A program made the translations under genes and the position numbers. Shown piece by piece: positions 35,537 through 46,887 of a stretch of DNA of 64,000 nt. Positions within the stretch are counted from its first letter, which is position 1; every line of letters starts with the position of its first letter. Source of the stretch: Petrosia ficiformis (taxonomy: Eukaryota > Porifera > Demospongiae > Haplosclerida > Petrosiidae); contig OX345644.1 in the NCBI GenBank assembly GCA_947044365.1, positions 2,245,237 through 2,309,236 on the forward strand, in the 5' to 3' direction. Under the pieces are notes generated by a model. It saw only the letters and a list, made by a program, of their open reading frames with translations. It was not told the DNA's origin and did no database searches.

Positions 35537-37843
35537 ATGGCTGCTAAAAACAGGACATCAAAAAAGAAAGTGAAGTCTCTTAAGTCAATCCTAGAAGAAC
35601 TAGATCGATTCTTATATGAAGGAAGATGGCAAGATATTGATTATAGTTTAAAGAAAATGTCTAAAAAGACTCAAATTCTACCTGGCCTACCTCATTTCTT
35701 TAAAGCCCTGGAACACATAGAGGCTATTACCATGGAGAAACCAGCTCCCAGTCTTCATGAGATTAACCAGTTGTTAAAAACAGCACTAGAAAACTGCCAG
35801 ACAGAAGAATATGCTGTAGTAAGGGTCATGATTAAAATTAAACAAGGACAAATAGCATGGATAGAGAATGAAACAGTCAAAGCATTGAATAAATTTCCTC
35901 AGGCAGCTTCAGCAAGACGTGTAGACAAAGTTCCAATACACACCAGCAAAGTGTTCATGGAGGCTAGCTTATACACTGGGCTGTGTACAGAGGTACTCTA
36001 CGAGGACCGAAGAGACAAGCTTACTGGCGCTGTTGGGGCTTATGAGGAGTGTCTTCGTGTTGCTCTAGATATCACATGTCTTGCAAAATCTTCAGGCTTT
36101 TTTGTTCATCCCGCTATTTTTAGAGCTATTCGTACTTCTCTTGAGAGGGGTCCTATATTGTGTGTGAAATTAAATAACCCGATTCGTGCTATCGGTTTCT
36201 TTCGTCGAGTTCTCATGACTAAAGAGGAACACATACTCCCACAAGTACGCAAAATTTGTGCTACAAGTCTCGCATCGTCTCTCCTGTTTCTGGTTTCTCC
36301 AGGGTCTTATTTTCCTTTCACATACTCTCAGACCATATACTCTCCATCTCAGTTGTCCGAAGAAGCCATTCTCACATGTAATCTTGTGAAAAATTTCGTG
36401 GGATCAGTGAAGGACACAAATAGCAAAGATGCTGTAGCTGTCTTTGATCTTATCACACTTACCCTAACTGATGCCAAACTACCCGCCATTTTAGTACAAA
36501 CTTTGGAAGAAAGTATACCCTTTACATCCAGTTGTTCTCACATATGGATCCAGTTTGCCTTAGCTCTCATACGTAACAATCTCTATCAGCAAGCCGAAGC
36601 TGTATTTCACGAATGCATTCGTGTCTTTCCAGAAGACATTTCTATCACAATAATGGCTGCAAATTTTGTTTTAGAATCAATGTGTAATCCTCAGCTATGC
36701 CTCAAATGGGCGAAAGGTGTCCTCCATGTTGCCAAGGACCATTATTTAGAGCCTAAACTGTACCTTGTGTTAGGAAAAGCTCAGTCAGTTATAGCTTTGA
36801 AAGAACTCACATTTGAAAAACAACAATTATTACAGAAAGAGAGTTTGGAGTATTTTGAACGTGCAGTAAAACTAGATCCACAGGGTGTTGAGTTTATATT
36901 TCAATATGCTCTTCATTTGGCTCAAGCTCGGGAAATATCAGCTGCTCGTGAACAAGTCCAGAATGCTTTAGGCCTTTCACACGAGCATACTGGCTGTCTT
37001 CATCTCTTAGCCCTTCTTTTGACGTCCGATAAACAATATACCGAAGCTTTACAAATCTGTGAACTGGCACTGCAACAACACCCAGACAATCTGAGCCTCC
37101 TGAAAACCAAAATTCTCCTTCAAGTGGCTAATTTAGGGGTCCATCCTGCCCTTCAAACATGCAAACAAGCTTTAAAAATATGGCAGAAACTGTATTCCGA
37201 TGATACATCAGGACTAATAGGAGCTGTAACACAGGATGATCACTCCCTTTATGATCTTCCGCTAAAGTCTCTTGAACGAGATGAGCCCACTTTTGTTACT
37301 CCAGATATTGCTTCAGACGCTGGCTCATCGCATTTCAGTACTTCATACTCTCCAGCTCTCAATCCTCCAGTTATTGTGCAAGCTCATATCTGGTGTTTGA
37401 TAGCTGATGTCTTTATCAATGGAAGAAGATTTTCTGATGCTACTCTTTGTGTTCAAGAAGCACAATTTCTTGCCTCTTATCCTCCTGTAGTCTCTATAAC
37501 AAACGGCAAAGTGTTGGAGAGTGAAAATCAATTAGAAATCGCTTTGGATCAATACAACAATGCACTTGCTCTGCAGCCTTACAATTCCTCAGCTCTCACT
37601 CATGTTGGACGAGTTTTACATTTACAGGATAAGAACGAAGAAGCAGAGAAGCATCTTAGAGAGGCTATTTCCATCGATAGACTGAATCATGAAGCATGGT
37701 TTTGGTTAGGTAAAGTTTTCACTGCTCAGAAAGAACACGAACATGCTACAGATTGTTTTAAAACTTCTCTTCAATTCGAGTCATCCGCTCCAATTCAAGC
37801 ATTTTCAGCTGCTTTGAGTGAACAGTTACTGATAGATGTATAA
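35537..37843 (+). CDS. TTC7: Tetratricopeptide repeat protein 7
   Basis: One uninterrupted ORF of 768 residues, slightly shorter than vertebrate TTC7A/B (about 840-860). The N-terminal helical region (SILEELDRFLYEGRWQDIDY, then PHFFKALEHIEA) and the C-terminal TPR block (ALTHVGRVLHLQDKNEEAEK, HEAWFWLGKVFTAQ, and the terminal TDCFKTSLQFESSAPI) fit the TTC7 family. Known role: TTC7 with EFR3 and FAM126 recruits and organises PI 4-kinase III alpha at the plasma membrane. The repeats are interrupted by a Ser-rich loop at about residues 560-610, as in orthologues. It is intronless, whereas the array genes on both sides have introns. It may have lost its introns or be a retrocopy. The start ATG follows AATTAAAT and is the first in frame. 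The next gene starts 76 bases downstream. Confidence 0.9.
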   Translation: MAAKNRTSKKKVKSLKSILEELDRFLYEGRWQDIDYSLKKMSKKTQILPGLPHFFKALEHIEAITMEKPAPSLHEINQLLKTALENCQTEEYAVVRVMIKIKQGQIAWIENETVKALNKFPQAASARRVDKVPIHTSKVFMEASLYTGLCTEVLYEDRRDKLTGAVGAYEECLRVALDITCLAKSSGFFVHPAIFRAIRTSLERGPILCVKLNNPIRAIGFFRRVLMTKEEHILPQVRKICATSLASSLLFLVSPGSYFPFTYSQTIYSPSQLSEEAILTCNLVKNFVGSVKDTNSKDAVAVFDLITLTLTDAKLPAILVQTLEESIPFTSSCSHIWIQFALALIRNNLYQQAEAVFHECIRVFPEDISITIMAANFVLESMCNPQLCLKWAKGVLHVAKDHYLEPKLYLVLGKAQSVIALKELTFEKQQLLQKESLEYFERAVKLDPQGVEFIFQYALHLAQAREISAAREQVQNALGLSHEHTGCLHLLALLLTSDKQYTEALQICELALQQHPDNLSLLKTKILLQVANLGVHPALQTCKQALKIWQKLYSDDTSGLIGAVTQDDHSLYDLPLKSLERDEPTFVTPDIASDAGSSHFSTSYSPALNPPVIVQAHIWCLIADVFINGRRFSDATLCVQEAQFLASYPPVVSITNGKVLESENQLEIALDQYNNALALQPYNSSALTHVGRVLHLQDKNEEAEKHLREAISIDRLNHEAWFWLGKVFTAQKEHEHATDCFKTSLQFESSAPIQAFSAALSEQLLIDV

Positions 37844-37919
37844 TTTTAATTTTCAATTATTATAATTTTTAATTAATGAATTCTGCAAAGTCATTCTAAT
37901 TTATAAATTTATAATAGAC

Positions 37920-40900
37920 ATGGCCGAAGCAAGTGAACAGAGTTCAGGAGGACTAGTCAAATCCAATGGACAGTCATTACCTTTACGATCACTGGTAGTA
38001 GAAGGAGATGTAAAAGGTTATATACTTGGGCTTCAGGCTCGGTTGAGTTATGAGAATGATGATAAAGACCCCCTGGAAGTAATGTTTAGAATGCCTCTTG
38101 AATCCACTCAAGCTGTTGTGGGTCTTACAGCTGTAGTTGATGGTAGAAAGATAATTGCTGAGCTACAGGAGAAGGAAGAAGCTAGGACAGCATATGATGA
38201 TGCCATTGCTGGTGGTCAAACGAGTGCGTTTGGGGAGCAGAAAAGTGATGATGTATTCTCTATATCGTTAGGAAACCTTCCTGGTGGTGGACAGGCTGAG
38301 ATTCAGTTACAGATGGTTAGCGAAATCCCAATAGATGCAGAAGGTATGCTCCGCTTTTCCCTTCCAACTACTTTAAAATCAAGGTACTCACCTCCTCAAA
38401 CATCAGCAGTAGATGTTTTGTCTCCAGTCCAGGGAGACGTAGAAAGTAGAAATTTAACAGGCGTGCAACAATTTCAGTTGAGAGTACATGATGCTAGTAA
38501 TATTTCTGACGTAAATTCTCAAACACATTCGATTGTCGTAACACCTTCCGAGGAGATGGAAGCTCTTATTGTCACACTTGCAGAAGGACAAAACTTATTT
38601 AGCGATCTAGTAATTCAGATATCTCACAAGAGCCCACATGCCCCAACTGCCATAGTGGAAGCAGGAGTAGCACTAGAGAAAGAGAAGACACCAACATTGT
38701 TGAACCATCCCGCTGTGATGATAAACTTTCTCCCAGAGATACCTCAAGTTGACATGTCATGCGAGTTCATCTTTCTTGTCGATCGCAGTGGTAGTATGAG
38801 TGGATCTTTTATTAAGAGCGCTTCTGAGACTTTAGTTTTGTTCCTGAAAAGTCTACCCGAAGGTAGTTACTTTAATATATATGGTTTTGGTTCGCGTTTC
38901 GAGAGTTTGTTTTCATCGAGTGTTCTCTACACACAAGATAGTCTTGTAAAGGCTACTAACCATGCTCAGAACCTCCGAGCAAATCTAGGAGGTACAGAAA
39001 TCCTTCCGCCACTCCGTCAAATTTTTAATCAGCCAGAAATTAGCGGAATTCCTCGACAGATATTTATTTTGACAGATGGAGCAGTGACTAACACAGCAGA
39101 GTGCATTAATGAAGTTGGAAAGAATTCTCACAAAGCAAGGTGTGTTAATTATGTATAAATAAGCATGTGTATGTACATGTATGTACGTGTATGTACATGT
39201 ATGTATGTATCTAAGTATGTATATAATGTTATGTGAAGTACATGTATGTATTAGTGTTGTTTAGTTTCAGAAAATGATCACAGTCTTAGTATGCCTAGTT
39301 CTCCATTTAGTTATAGTTAAATCGTTTTAGTTTCAGTTAATCAACTAAAAGTGCCATTGTTGGCCAATTTTCATTTTAGTTATTTATAGTTATTTGTTAG
39401 GTACAGTTAACTAAGTCTTAACACCTTGGGGTTTTAGTTATAGTTAACTAAAACAACACTAGTACATATGTATATGTATATATATCAAAGTTTTTGATAT
39501 GTTTTGAAGCATGGGCCAAATTGGCCCAACAATGGTTAATGTGTATGCCATTGGGAATACATCTTGAGCCAATTAACTAAGAGTTAATGCTTTTAGTGAC
39601 AATATAATCATAATTAACTGCACCATTGGCCCAAAGAAAGAACTGTGCAGTGCCAAATAAGAAGCTCTTTGGGTCAATGGTTATAGCTTATCAAAAACAC
39701 TGATGTATATACACGTATGTATATGTATGTAATATAATTATGATTATAACTGAAAACACAACAGAGATACCTTATGGTGGCAATACATTTAGGTGTGTAA
39801 TTATGTATGTACATATGTACATGTATGTCTGTTAGTATAAGTATAATATGTGACCAAATTGATGAGATAAGGAGTTATTTTGAAAAGTAGTTTGAATACT
39901 CCATTTTGCAGATGTATGTACTTACATTTATATTTACATTTCTTCTGCAGGTGTTTCACATTTGGTATAGGATCTGGAGCCTCTTCAGCTCTAGTCAATG
40001 GTATGGCAAAAGCTGGTAGAGGAACAGCTGAATTTGTGAAAGAAGGAGAAAGAATGCAACCCAAGGTAAGATTCTTTCATGCACCAAGCCTCTTGGAATG
40101 ACACAGTTTCCTTAACTATGTATACAACACATATTTGACACAAGCATAATGAAAGGTCATTCACATTCACCTCGTCTTCAGAAAACTGTTCATAACTTTA
40201 GTTTGGAATGACCAACAATCTTTTTACCTTTACCATTTTCATATAATTATCCTTCCTGTTCTTTTGTGTATGTCAAATTTCACTTCATTACTGAGTTACA
40301 GTATAATCATGTATTAACCTTATAAAATTAAACTATATACTATATTACATATAAAGTCATCACATCCTAATTTTGAGGACATCTGAATATATACTCAACA
40401 TACATTGAACCCCATAGGAAGCAATCATAGGGATAGGGGAGGGGCGGAAAAAAAAACAAGGGGCATACAAAGATTCCTATTATTATAATTATTTGGGTGT
40501 GGTCAAATCTTTGTGTCTATTCTTACTTTTACAATGCTTCTAAAGAAACATAAAGAAGTTGGTAAAATTTATAAAGAGGTTCAATTGTAGTGGTAATGTC
40601 AATTTTACTAACCTTCTACACATCTTCGTCTCTCTATTACCATTAATAAGTTTGATTTTACTTTTATAGGTTATCAGAGCTTTGAAACATTCTTTACAGC
40701 CTGCACTAACAGACGTTACACTTTCTTTTGAGTTACCACCACACATCAATGTTCTCAAAGCACCGAAATATCTTCCTTCTCTATTCAATGGGGAAAAAAT
40801 GGTTGTTTATGGTATTCTTGAGCCAAAGGATGGGCAAATCTTGGACAAGGAGGCCACTGGGAAAGTTACTCTCCGTGGATCGCTTCTTAGTGAAGTGATT

Positions 40901-41854
40901 TCTCATAGTTTACAGTTCCAATGTAATCCTACATTTTCAATGGCAGCATTGCTTCCCATACATCATTTGGCAACGAAACGTCTTATTGAGGATCTGGAAT
41001 GCGAACACAAACCCAAGGAAGAGATAGTGAAATTGAGTATCGATGGTGGCGTTATATCAAGTGAAACGGCTTTTATTGCTGTAGATCAAGAAAACTCAAA
41101 GCCTGTAGCTGGCTCCATGAAAACGTTTGATATTTTGCCCACTATGGCTCTATCTCAACAAGTACAGATACAAAGTTTAATGTTAAATAATATTGATCAG
41201 GCATTGATGCGAGGTGAGCGATTGGATTCATTGGAAAATCAAACGCTATCGTTACAGTCAAGCTCAAAGGCATTTTACAAATCGAGCCGTAAATCTGGTG
41301 GGGGTTGGATGTCAAGTTTAGGATCTGCTGTTTCCTCTGTAGCAAACTGGTTTAGGAGTGACACAAGCTCAAACCTATCACTGGATAGTTCTAGTGACGG
41401 CTCAAGCCAATTGGAGGGTAGTACTCCAGAAATAGCCCCCGGTCTTGTAGATACTAGTCATCTAGATAGACTTAGCACTGATATTTTAGATAACAGTCTT
41501 GTGGATATACGTAGCAGTGATACGGAAAATGAACCACAGACATCTACCCATTCTACTAGTATTAATGCTATCATTGCTCTCCAACAAGCTAACGGATCGT
41601 GGTTACTTGATGACCCTTTTGCACAGGCTATGGGGATCACGTTGAATGTTCTTGAAAGTTCCCGTCCAACAGAATGCGACACCACAGTATGGGCTACTGT
41701 GCTAGCATTGGTGGCTTTGAGAGTTAAGTTTTCTTCGGAACGTGATGAATGGGAGTTGATAGCAAACAAATCCGAGGTGTGGCTAAAGGGGCAGAGTCTT
41801 GGTGGTGTTTTGAGTGATCTCTATAACTCTGCCGAATCATTAATGACTCTTTAG
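37920..41854 (+). CDS. VIT/VWA domain protein, VWA5A-like
   Basis: Exons 37920-39139, 39951-40065 and 40670-41854 join in phase (2, then 0) to give 839 residues; human VWA5A has 786. An N-terminal VIT domain covers about residues 15-140. A VWA domain follows, with the metal-site motif DRSGS near residue 287, then the TDG motif (ILTDGAVTN) and CFTFGIGSGASSALVNGMAK across the exon 1-2 junction. The C-terminal third has a Ser-rich linker (about 610-680) and the AIIALQQANGSWLLDD block typical of VWA5A and PARP4. Function of the family is poorly defined (VWA5A has been linked to tumour suppression). The gene starts 76 bases after TTC7. Both introns contain repeat elements. Inter-alpha-trypsin inhibitor heavy chains share VIT+VWA, but no signal peptide is present here, so an intracellular VWA5A-type protein is favoured. 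Confidence 0.88.
39255..39700. mobile_element. Two TIR elements in intron 1 of the VWA5A-like gene
   Basis: The first (about 39255-39464) has TTAGTTAACTAAAAC-type inverted ends and is related to 46603-46887. The second (about 39487-39700) runs from AAGTTTTTGATATGTTTTG to GCTTATCAAAAACACTG and recurs at 43605-43772 and, inverted, at 44671-44902. The latter sits in TATG/TA-rich sequence, compatible with a TA-targeting element. Confidence 0.65.
40140..40350 (-). repeat. Inverted copy of FReD-spacer repeat in intron 2
   Basis: Reverse complement of 1570-1740 and 28530-28690 (GGAATGACCAACAATCTTTT, CATATAATTATCCTTCC, AACCTTAT blocks). It shows that this spacer unit is mobile or was carried by a rearrangement. 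A solo MITE end (GGAAGCAATCATAGGGAT) follows near 40420. Confidence 0.65.
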
Positions 41855-42018
41855 TTTAACTATTGATTGGATACTCTTGTTTGCAATGAACAAGTTTTTT
41901 AACTAGTAAATTAGTTTTATATATAGTAGGTTTTTTTATTGTGACATTGAATATTAAGATTTTTACAATTAAATTTTTGCTATCAAAGTAATAGTTAGAA
42001 CACAATTTACAGTGATTA

Positions 42019-42142
42019 TGTGTTTTAATGTAGCACAAGGGTGGCTCAATAAAGGTTGAGTTTACATAATGCACGAGCCGAAGGCGAGTGCGTTATGTAA
42101 ACGAGACCTTTATTGACTGCCCAAGTGCTACATTGAAACACA
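42019..42142. repeat. Palindrome with GAGCCGAAGGCGAG loop
   Basis: Arms of about 55 bases (42019-42074 and 42088-42142; TAATGTAGCAC..., TTTACATAATGCAC) flank a loop CGAGCCGAAGGCGA. A fold-back MITE located 165 bases after the VWA5A-like stop codon. If transcribed in the 3' UTR it would form a long hairpin. Confidence 0.75.
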
Positions 42143-42563
42143 CAATGCACTGTGTGTTATAGGTAATTTATTGATGATCTGGTGAACTACCACTGTTGTT
42201 GGAGCAGCTTCGTTAGTAGAGGTGAGCAAAGTGTGCAATAACTACTTATTGCATGCAAAAGTGTGCAATAAGTGATTTAATGGTGAGTCATGTGACGCAT
42301 TATCTACACTCTGATTAGTCACAAGTCACATGATCAGCAATAATTATAATTATTTTATTATAATTATTGAGATTCAAATTTATTATAATTATCAACATAA
42401 TTATAATTTATAACATAATTTATGTAAAAATGTATACTCGCAGTTGCACCCAACTGCAACAATAAGAATTAGGAATTGAATTTGTACTCTCACACATAAA
42501 ATATAAATTCATTAGAAAACGAGCTATATAGTCATTAAAAATAATTTTAGAAAATGTATCAAA

Positions 42564-42809
42564 TTATGGAATCAATTCTGCAGAACTGCAACTACTTTCG
42601 TAAGAACTCTCAACAGAACTGGGAGTACCTTTTTTGATCAGACTAGAGGACTCATTCAAGTGACCATGTTTGTATATGGGAACTGAGATTGGACGACTTG
42701 GCTTTAAGGCTTTAAGGGTCCAGCGCCGCCACCATTGACTATTAACAGAACCATTATCATCCTGAGATGTATTCAGGTTTGATTTTGGAGGAGATGCAGG
42801 TTTAGCCAT
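42564..42809 (-). CDS. Possible small protein, 81 residues
   Basis: Open from ATG (plus-strand 42809) to TAA. The composition is that of a normal soluble protein (Ser, Lys, Pro, Asn rich; motif NSQWWRRWTLKALKPSRPIS) rather than repeat-derived, and it is GC-richer than its surroundings. A TATATAAAG-type sequence is at 42810-42818 but lies on the plus strand next to the start; on the minus strand it reads CTTTATATAG directly upstream of the ATG. I recognise no family. It could be the 5' exon of a larger minus-strand gene, a relic, or chance. Confidence 0.35.
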   Translation of the reverse strand: MAKPASPPKSNLNTSQDDNGSVNSQWWRRWTLKALKPSRPISVPIYKHGHLNESSSLIKKGTPSSVESSYESSCSSAELIP

Positions 42810-42865
42810 TCTATATAAAGTATAGTAAGATTTTACTACAAGAAAGAGTGTGTGATGGAATGATT

Positions 42866-43125
42866 ATACCCCGTTCACACTAACATCTGGAACTGTGCAA
42901 GCATGGTGTTGAGCACAGTTCGGTGTGGTTCTATGATATCTATGAACAGAACCGAACTGTGCTGGAACTGAACCAAACTGTGGTTAAGTTGGTACACCTT
43001 GGGTAAGTGAACAGAACTGAATTGTGCTGGAAGTCAACCAAATAGTCCTAACATGGCACGTATTGGGTAGGTGTACTTAAACAATTCAGTTTAGTTTGGT
43101 ACAGTTTAGCACAGATCCAGATACT
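42866..43125. repeat. GTTCACACT-type repeat region
   Basis: Begins CCCCGTTCACACTAA and contains repeated AACAGAAC(C/T)GAA(C/T)TGTGCTGGAA units in direct and inverted orientation (42900-43110). Likely a MITE with internal repeats; no ORF. Confidence 0.5.
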
Positions 43126-43604
43126 ATAGGATGAGGTATTATATACTAATGAAAACAAAGAAGATAATTTATTGAGGTGTCTGTTTGAATGTAGTCATTC
43201 ACTTGGTTTACCTGAAATAGTTTCTCAAGAATATCCAGTACACAACAGGAGCAAATGTGATGAAATATATATCAGTGGTTATCATTGTTAAGCTGTGTAA
43301 GTAGAGAAAGAAAAACAGCAAGGATATAAAGAGAAAGTGTTCCTATGATTATTAAGTAGTTCATTGGTTTAGAAAATTGTTCATTTGCTTATTACTCTCA
43401 GCACAAAGTGTAGGCAGAAGGCAGAAGGGTATGGTAATCATATTGTGTGTCTGTCTGTTTGCAAAGTTTGTGGAAAACTACAAACATTGTTGGATCAAAA
43501 AGCAACTGGCAGATTCATTACGCTTTCTCCTGTTCTTACCATGAAATTATATTTTTCTACAAGTTGTTTCTGTTTCGAAGAGAATATATCCCTGAGACAG
43601 AGTT

Positions 43605-43772
43605 TTTGATATGTTTTGAAGCATAGGATGAATTGGCTCAACACTGGATAGTATCATAATGTCAATATAATGATAATTAACTATGCCACTGGCTCAAAGA
43701 GAGAACTGTGCAGTGCCAAATAAGAAGCTCTTTGGGCCAATGGTGTGCCATATAAGCTTATATAAAACACTG
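43605..43772. mobile_element. TIR element, TTTTTGATATGTTTTGAAGC family
   Basis: Shorter copy of the element in intron 1 of the VWA5A-like gene, ending AAGCTTATATAAAACACTGG. The neighbouring 43126-43604 and 43773-44670 stretches show no credible gene; a decayed GAAGAAGACCCTC core lies at 44149. Confidence 0.6.
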
Positions 43773-44670
43773 GCCTAAGGTCATTGAATAGTTCATTAGT
43801 TTAAAAGATTCATTCTTTTGTCTTAAATCCAGCAACTTTATACATGTAGTTGTTTCTCTTCTTCTGAACGTTTCAAACTTCTACAGTGACTTTTAGTTGG
43901 ATAAACCAATTCTACAAGTTGCTTTCTTCTTAGTGGGTTGTACATGCTTCCTTTTTGCTAAATTGATCTGCTAATTGAGCCACATGGAATGATGATGTTT
44001 TATCTAAGTATATGACACATAGAAAAGAAAGACTCAAGAAAGGTCTAAGTTCATGAGGAACAGAACATTTGGTATCGTATTAGTAGATTAAGTTGTTGTG
44101 TGTATTGTTGAATTTTTAATACAAGGGTCCTTTTCAGCTATAAAAGTTGAAGAAGACCCTCAGGTAGAAGTTTTCATACTTATTATTAAATATCAATAAA
44201 AAAAATATGACTTAGTAAACTGAATTCATGATCAGAAGCCAAGAATACTATTATTGGGTAGCAATTTTTGCAGATTCTAGGGTTTATTATTTACATTTAT
44301 GCTCACTTGATATAATGTACATACACACCCTTTATTATTTGAGGGTACAAAACTAAATTTACAGATTTGTATCTGCAAATAATAGTTATGATGCGGTATA
44401 CATACTATTCATGATGCATGCATGAACATACCATATGCCAACATTCCCCATTTTTTCATGAAAATATCCGAAGAACCATAGCATGCTACCAAGACTTTGT
44501 ACAATATTGACACAAAATAAGAAGAGTGCGTATCTGTAAAATGACTTTTTGGCTAAATGAATAGAAATTGGTCATAATTAAGCACTGATTTATTATATAT
44601 ATACGTACATAGACTATGTTGTATATAAATACATAAATAGTACATATATAATTATATACATACATACATA

Positions 44671-44902
44671 CCAGTGTTTTTGATAAGCTTATATGGCGCA
44701 CCATTGGCCCAACGAGCTTCTTATTTGGCGCTGCACAGTTCTCTCTTTGGGCCAGTAGCACAGTTAATTATGATTATATTGTCAGTAACAGCATTAACTG
44801 ATTGTTAATTGGCTCAAGATGTATTCCCAATGGTGCACACACTAACCATTTTTGAGCCAATTTGGCCCATGCTTCAAAACTTATCAAAAACTTTGATACA
44901 TA
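44671..44902 (-). mobile_element. TIR element, inverted copy
   Basis: Reverse-complement copy of 39487-39700, starting CAGTGTTTTTGATAAGC and ending AACTTATCAAAAACTTTG. It lies between TA/CATA repeats on both sides. Confidence 0.7.
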
Positions 44903-44904
44903 CC

Positions 44905-45255
44905 CGGTACATATATACATACATACATATATACGTACATACATACATACATACATGTACATACATACATACATACATACATACATACATACATACATAC
45001 ATACATACATACATACATACATACATACATACACACATTACATACATACATACATACATACACAGTTACACACATACACATAAACACATACATACATATA
45101 TACATACGTATATACATACACATATAGTACATAACTATGTGTGTCTGTGTGCATGTGTGTATGTACATGTATGTATGTATATGTATGTATGTATGTATGT
45201 ATAGATATTATATATGTATGTATAGGTACTATGTATGTATAATGTATGTATAATG
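44905..45255. repeat. CATA/TATG microsatellite
   Basis: A CATA run (about 44920-45060) switches to TATG (about 45160-45255). Produces spurious ORFs on both strands. Confidence 0.95.
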
Positions 45256-45261
45256 TATGTA

Positions 45262-45680
45262 CACTGCAAAAACTAAGTTGTTAAAATAACCATTTTATTG
45301 GTTAGTACAGTTGCAAGAAAAAGCATGAGTAGATTGTCAATTGTCATAGAGGATGTTGTGGCTACATGCATGATGTTACTACGACATAATGTGCACCAAA
45401 TATTGAAATGCATAAATTACATTATGTGTTTACAGGTTTACGAATCCTTTATGGCCAGATACAATTACATATACTTTAGTATAAATAATACCAAACCTTT
45501 GACATGAAATACGAGTAGACAGCATCCTAAAATTATATAGCTTCAATTGTTATTGAATATAATTAGTACAAAGTATCTATGGTATTATATGTATTTATTA
45601 TGAACAACAAACTAATTGTTAAATCCTTGCAACTGTACTAAACATTAAATTAGTTATTTAACTATTTTGTTTTTGCAGTG
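45262..45680. mobile_element. TIR element, CACTGCAAAAA ends, reference copy
   Basis: Ends CACTGCAAAAACTAAGTTGT and ...TTTTGTTTTTGCAGTG are inverted over roughly 50 bases (both also carry GTTAGTACAGTTGCAA or its complement), with TA on each side. This most complete copy defines the element found upstream of FReD 6, 8, 9, 10 and 12. The 69-codon ORF inside shows no transposase features. Confidence 0.75.
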
Positions 45681-45708
45681 TATGATGTATGTTTATTTAT
45701 GTATGTAT

Positions 45709-46096
45709 CAGGGCATAAACGAAGGTGATTTTTACACCTTCGAAGGTTTGTTTCAACTAGAATAAGAAGGTTCACGAAGGTGTAACACTATAAATGTGTT
45801 AACTTTGTACCTATACAAGTGTTTATCTAATGGGAGACCTCTTAATTCAGAAGATGGCAGATGAGATTCAGTACATTCTGGTTTTGAAAGTCCACACTCT
45901 TGTCCATGGTCTCTTCACTCTCAGTCATTATCAATCTCCACGTGACAAATGTAATAATTAATTAAGAGTTATAAATAATTATCGCAGCAAATAATTAACC
46001 ACGTGTTAATTGCGAACCTTTGTGGAATGGATTCTACCTTCGAAGGTAAGGAATTATAATGAACCTTCAAATGTTACCACCTTTGTTTATGCCCTG
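45709..46096. mobile_element. hAT-type MITE, CAGGGCATAAAC ends
   Basis: Inverted ends CAGGGCATAAACGAAGGTG and CACCTTTGTTTATGCCCTG, plus 8-base direct flanks GTATGTAT (45701-45708, 46097-46104). Because it sits in a TATG repeat the flank match is weaker evidence, but the ends fit hAT. Internal CCTTCGAAGG palindromes are repeated. Non-autonomous. Confidence 0.75.
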
Positions 46097-46602
46097 GTAT
46101 GTATGTATGTATGTATGTATATGCCATATACATACATACATGTAAATACACACATGCACACACACATAGTTATGTACATACATAGTTACAAAAACATTAA
46201 TTACTGTGTGTTTGTATATATAATACAACTTACAGGGTAGATTCCAACGTTTGTGTAGATTCAGTAAATACAAACAAAATGTGAACAAATATGCCTATAC
46301 AACGAGAGAAAGAAATTACTTCATGGTTTAAAATTGAGTTTATTCACTGACCATAGCAAATAACATCGACGTTGAGAATAGAAATATCATTCCTCCATGA
46401 GTGAACAGGTCATGATTCTGACATGCCAAGGGTTTATGAAAATCCAGTATGTCAAGTAAAGCCTATAATAATGAAAACATTTCACTATTGTGTCTTTAAA
46501 TACCACCAGTGATATTGATAATTATCTGTATAATTATATAAGTTTGTAATAATTATTTTGTAGTTGACCAGGCTGTTGGTATGAATTCTACATTCATGCT
46601 AA

Positions 46603-46887
46603 CTAGTGTTGTTTTAGTTAACTATAACTATAACTAAAATAAGCCTATGTGACTTTTAGTTAACTAAAGTATGTATAACTAAATACCTACGTATAACAAA
46701 CTAAAATAAAAATTGTCCAATAGTTGGCACTTTAAGTTAGTTAACTAAAACTAAAACCTTTTTAGTAAGCCTAAAATTGTTTTAGTTAATTAACTGTAAC
46801 TACATGTATAACAAAAATTGTGATAAACTAGACATACTATAACTATAACTAAAATTGGTCATTATCATCATACTAAAACAACGCTAA
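46603..46887. mobile_element. TTAGTTAACTAAAAC-type TIR element
   Basis: Begins CTAGTGTTGTTTTAGTTAAC and ends TACTAAAACAACGCTA. The interior is built of TTAGTTAACTA variants. Related to 39255-39464 and to the short tract at 30590. The flanking 46097-46602 and 46888-47642 show no credible gene; a 24-base tandem duplication (AAAGGATTGTGTTACCG) lies at 47030-47070. Confidence 0.65.

Noticed and set aside
39801..40064. 87-codon minus-strand ORF
   Set aside because: Antisense to VWA5A-like exon 2 and adjacent microsatellite.
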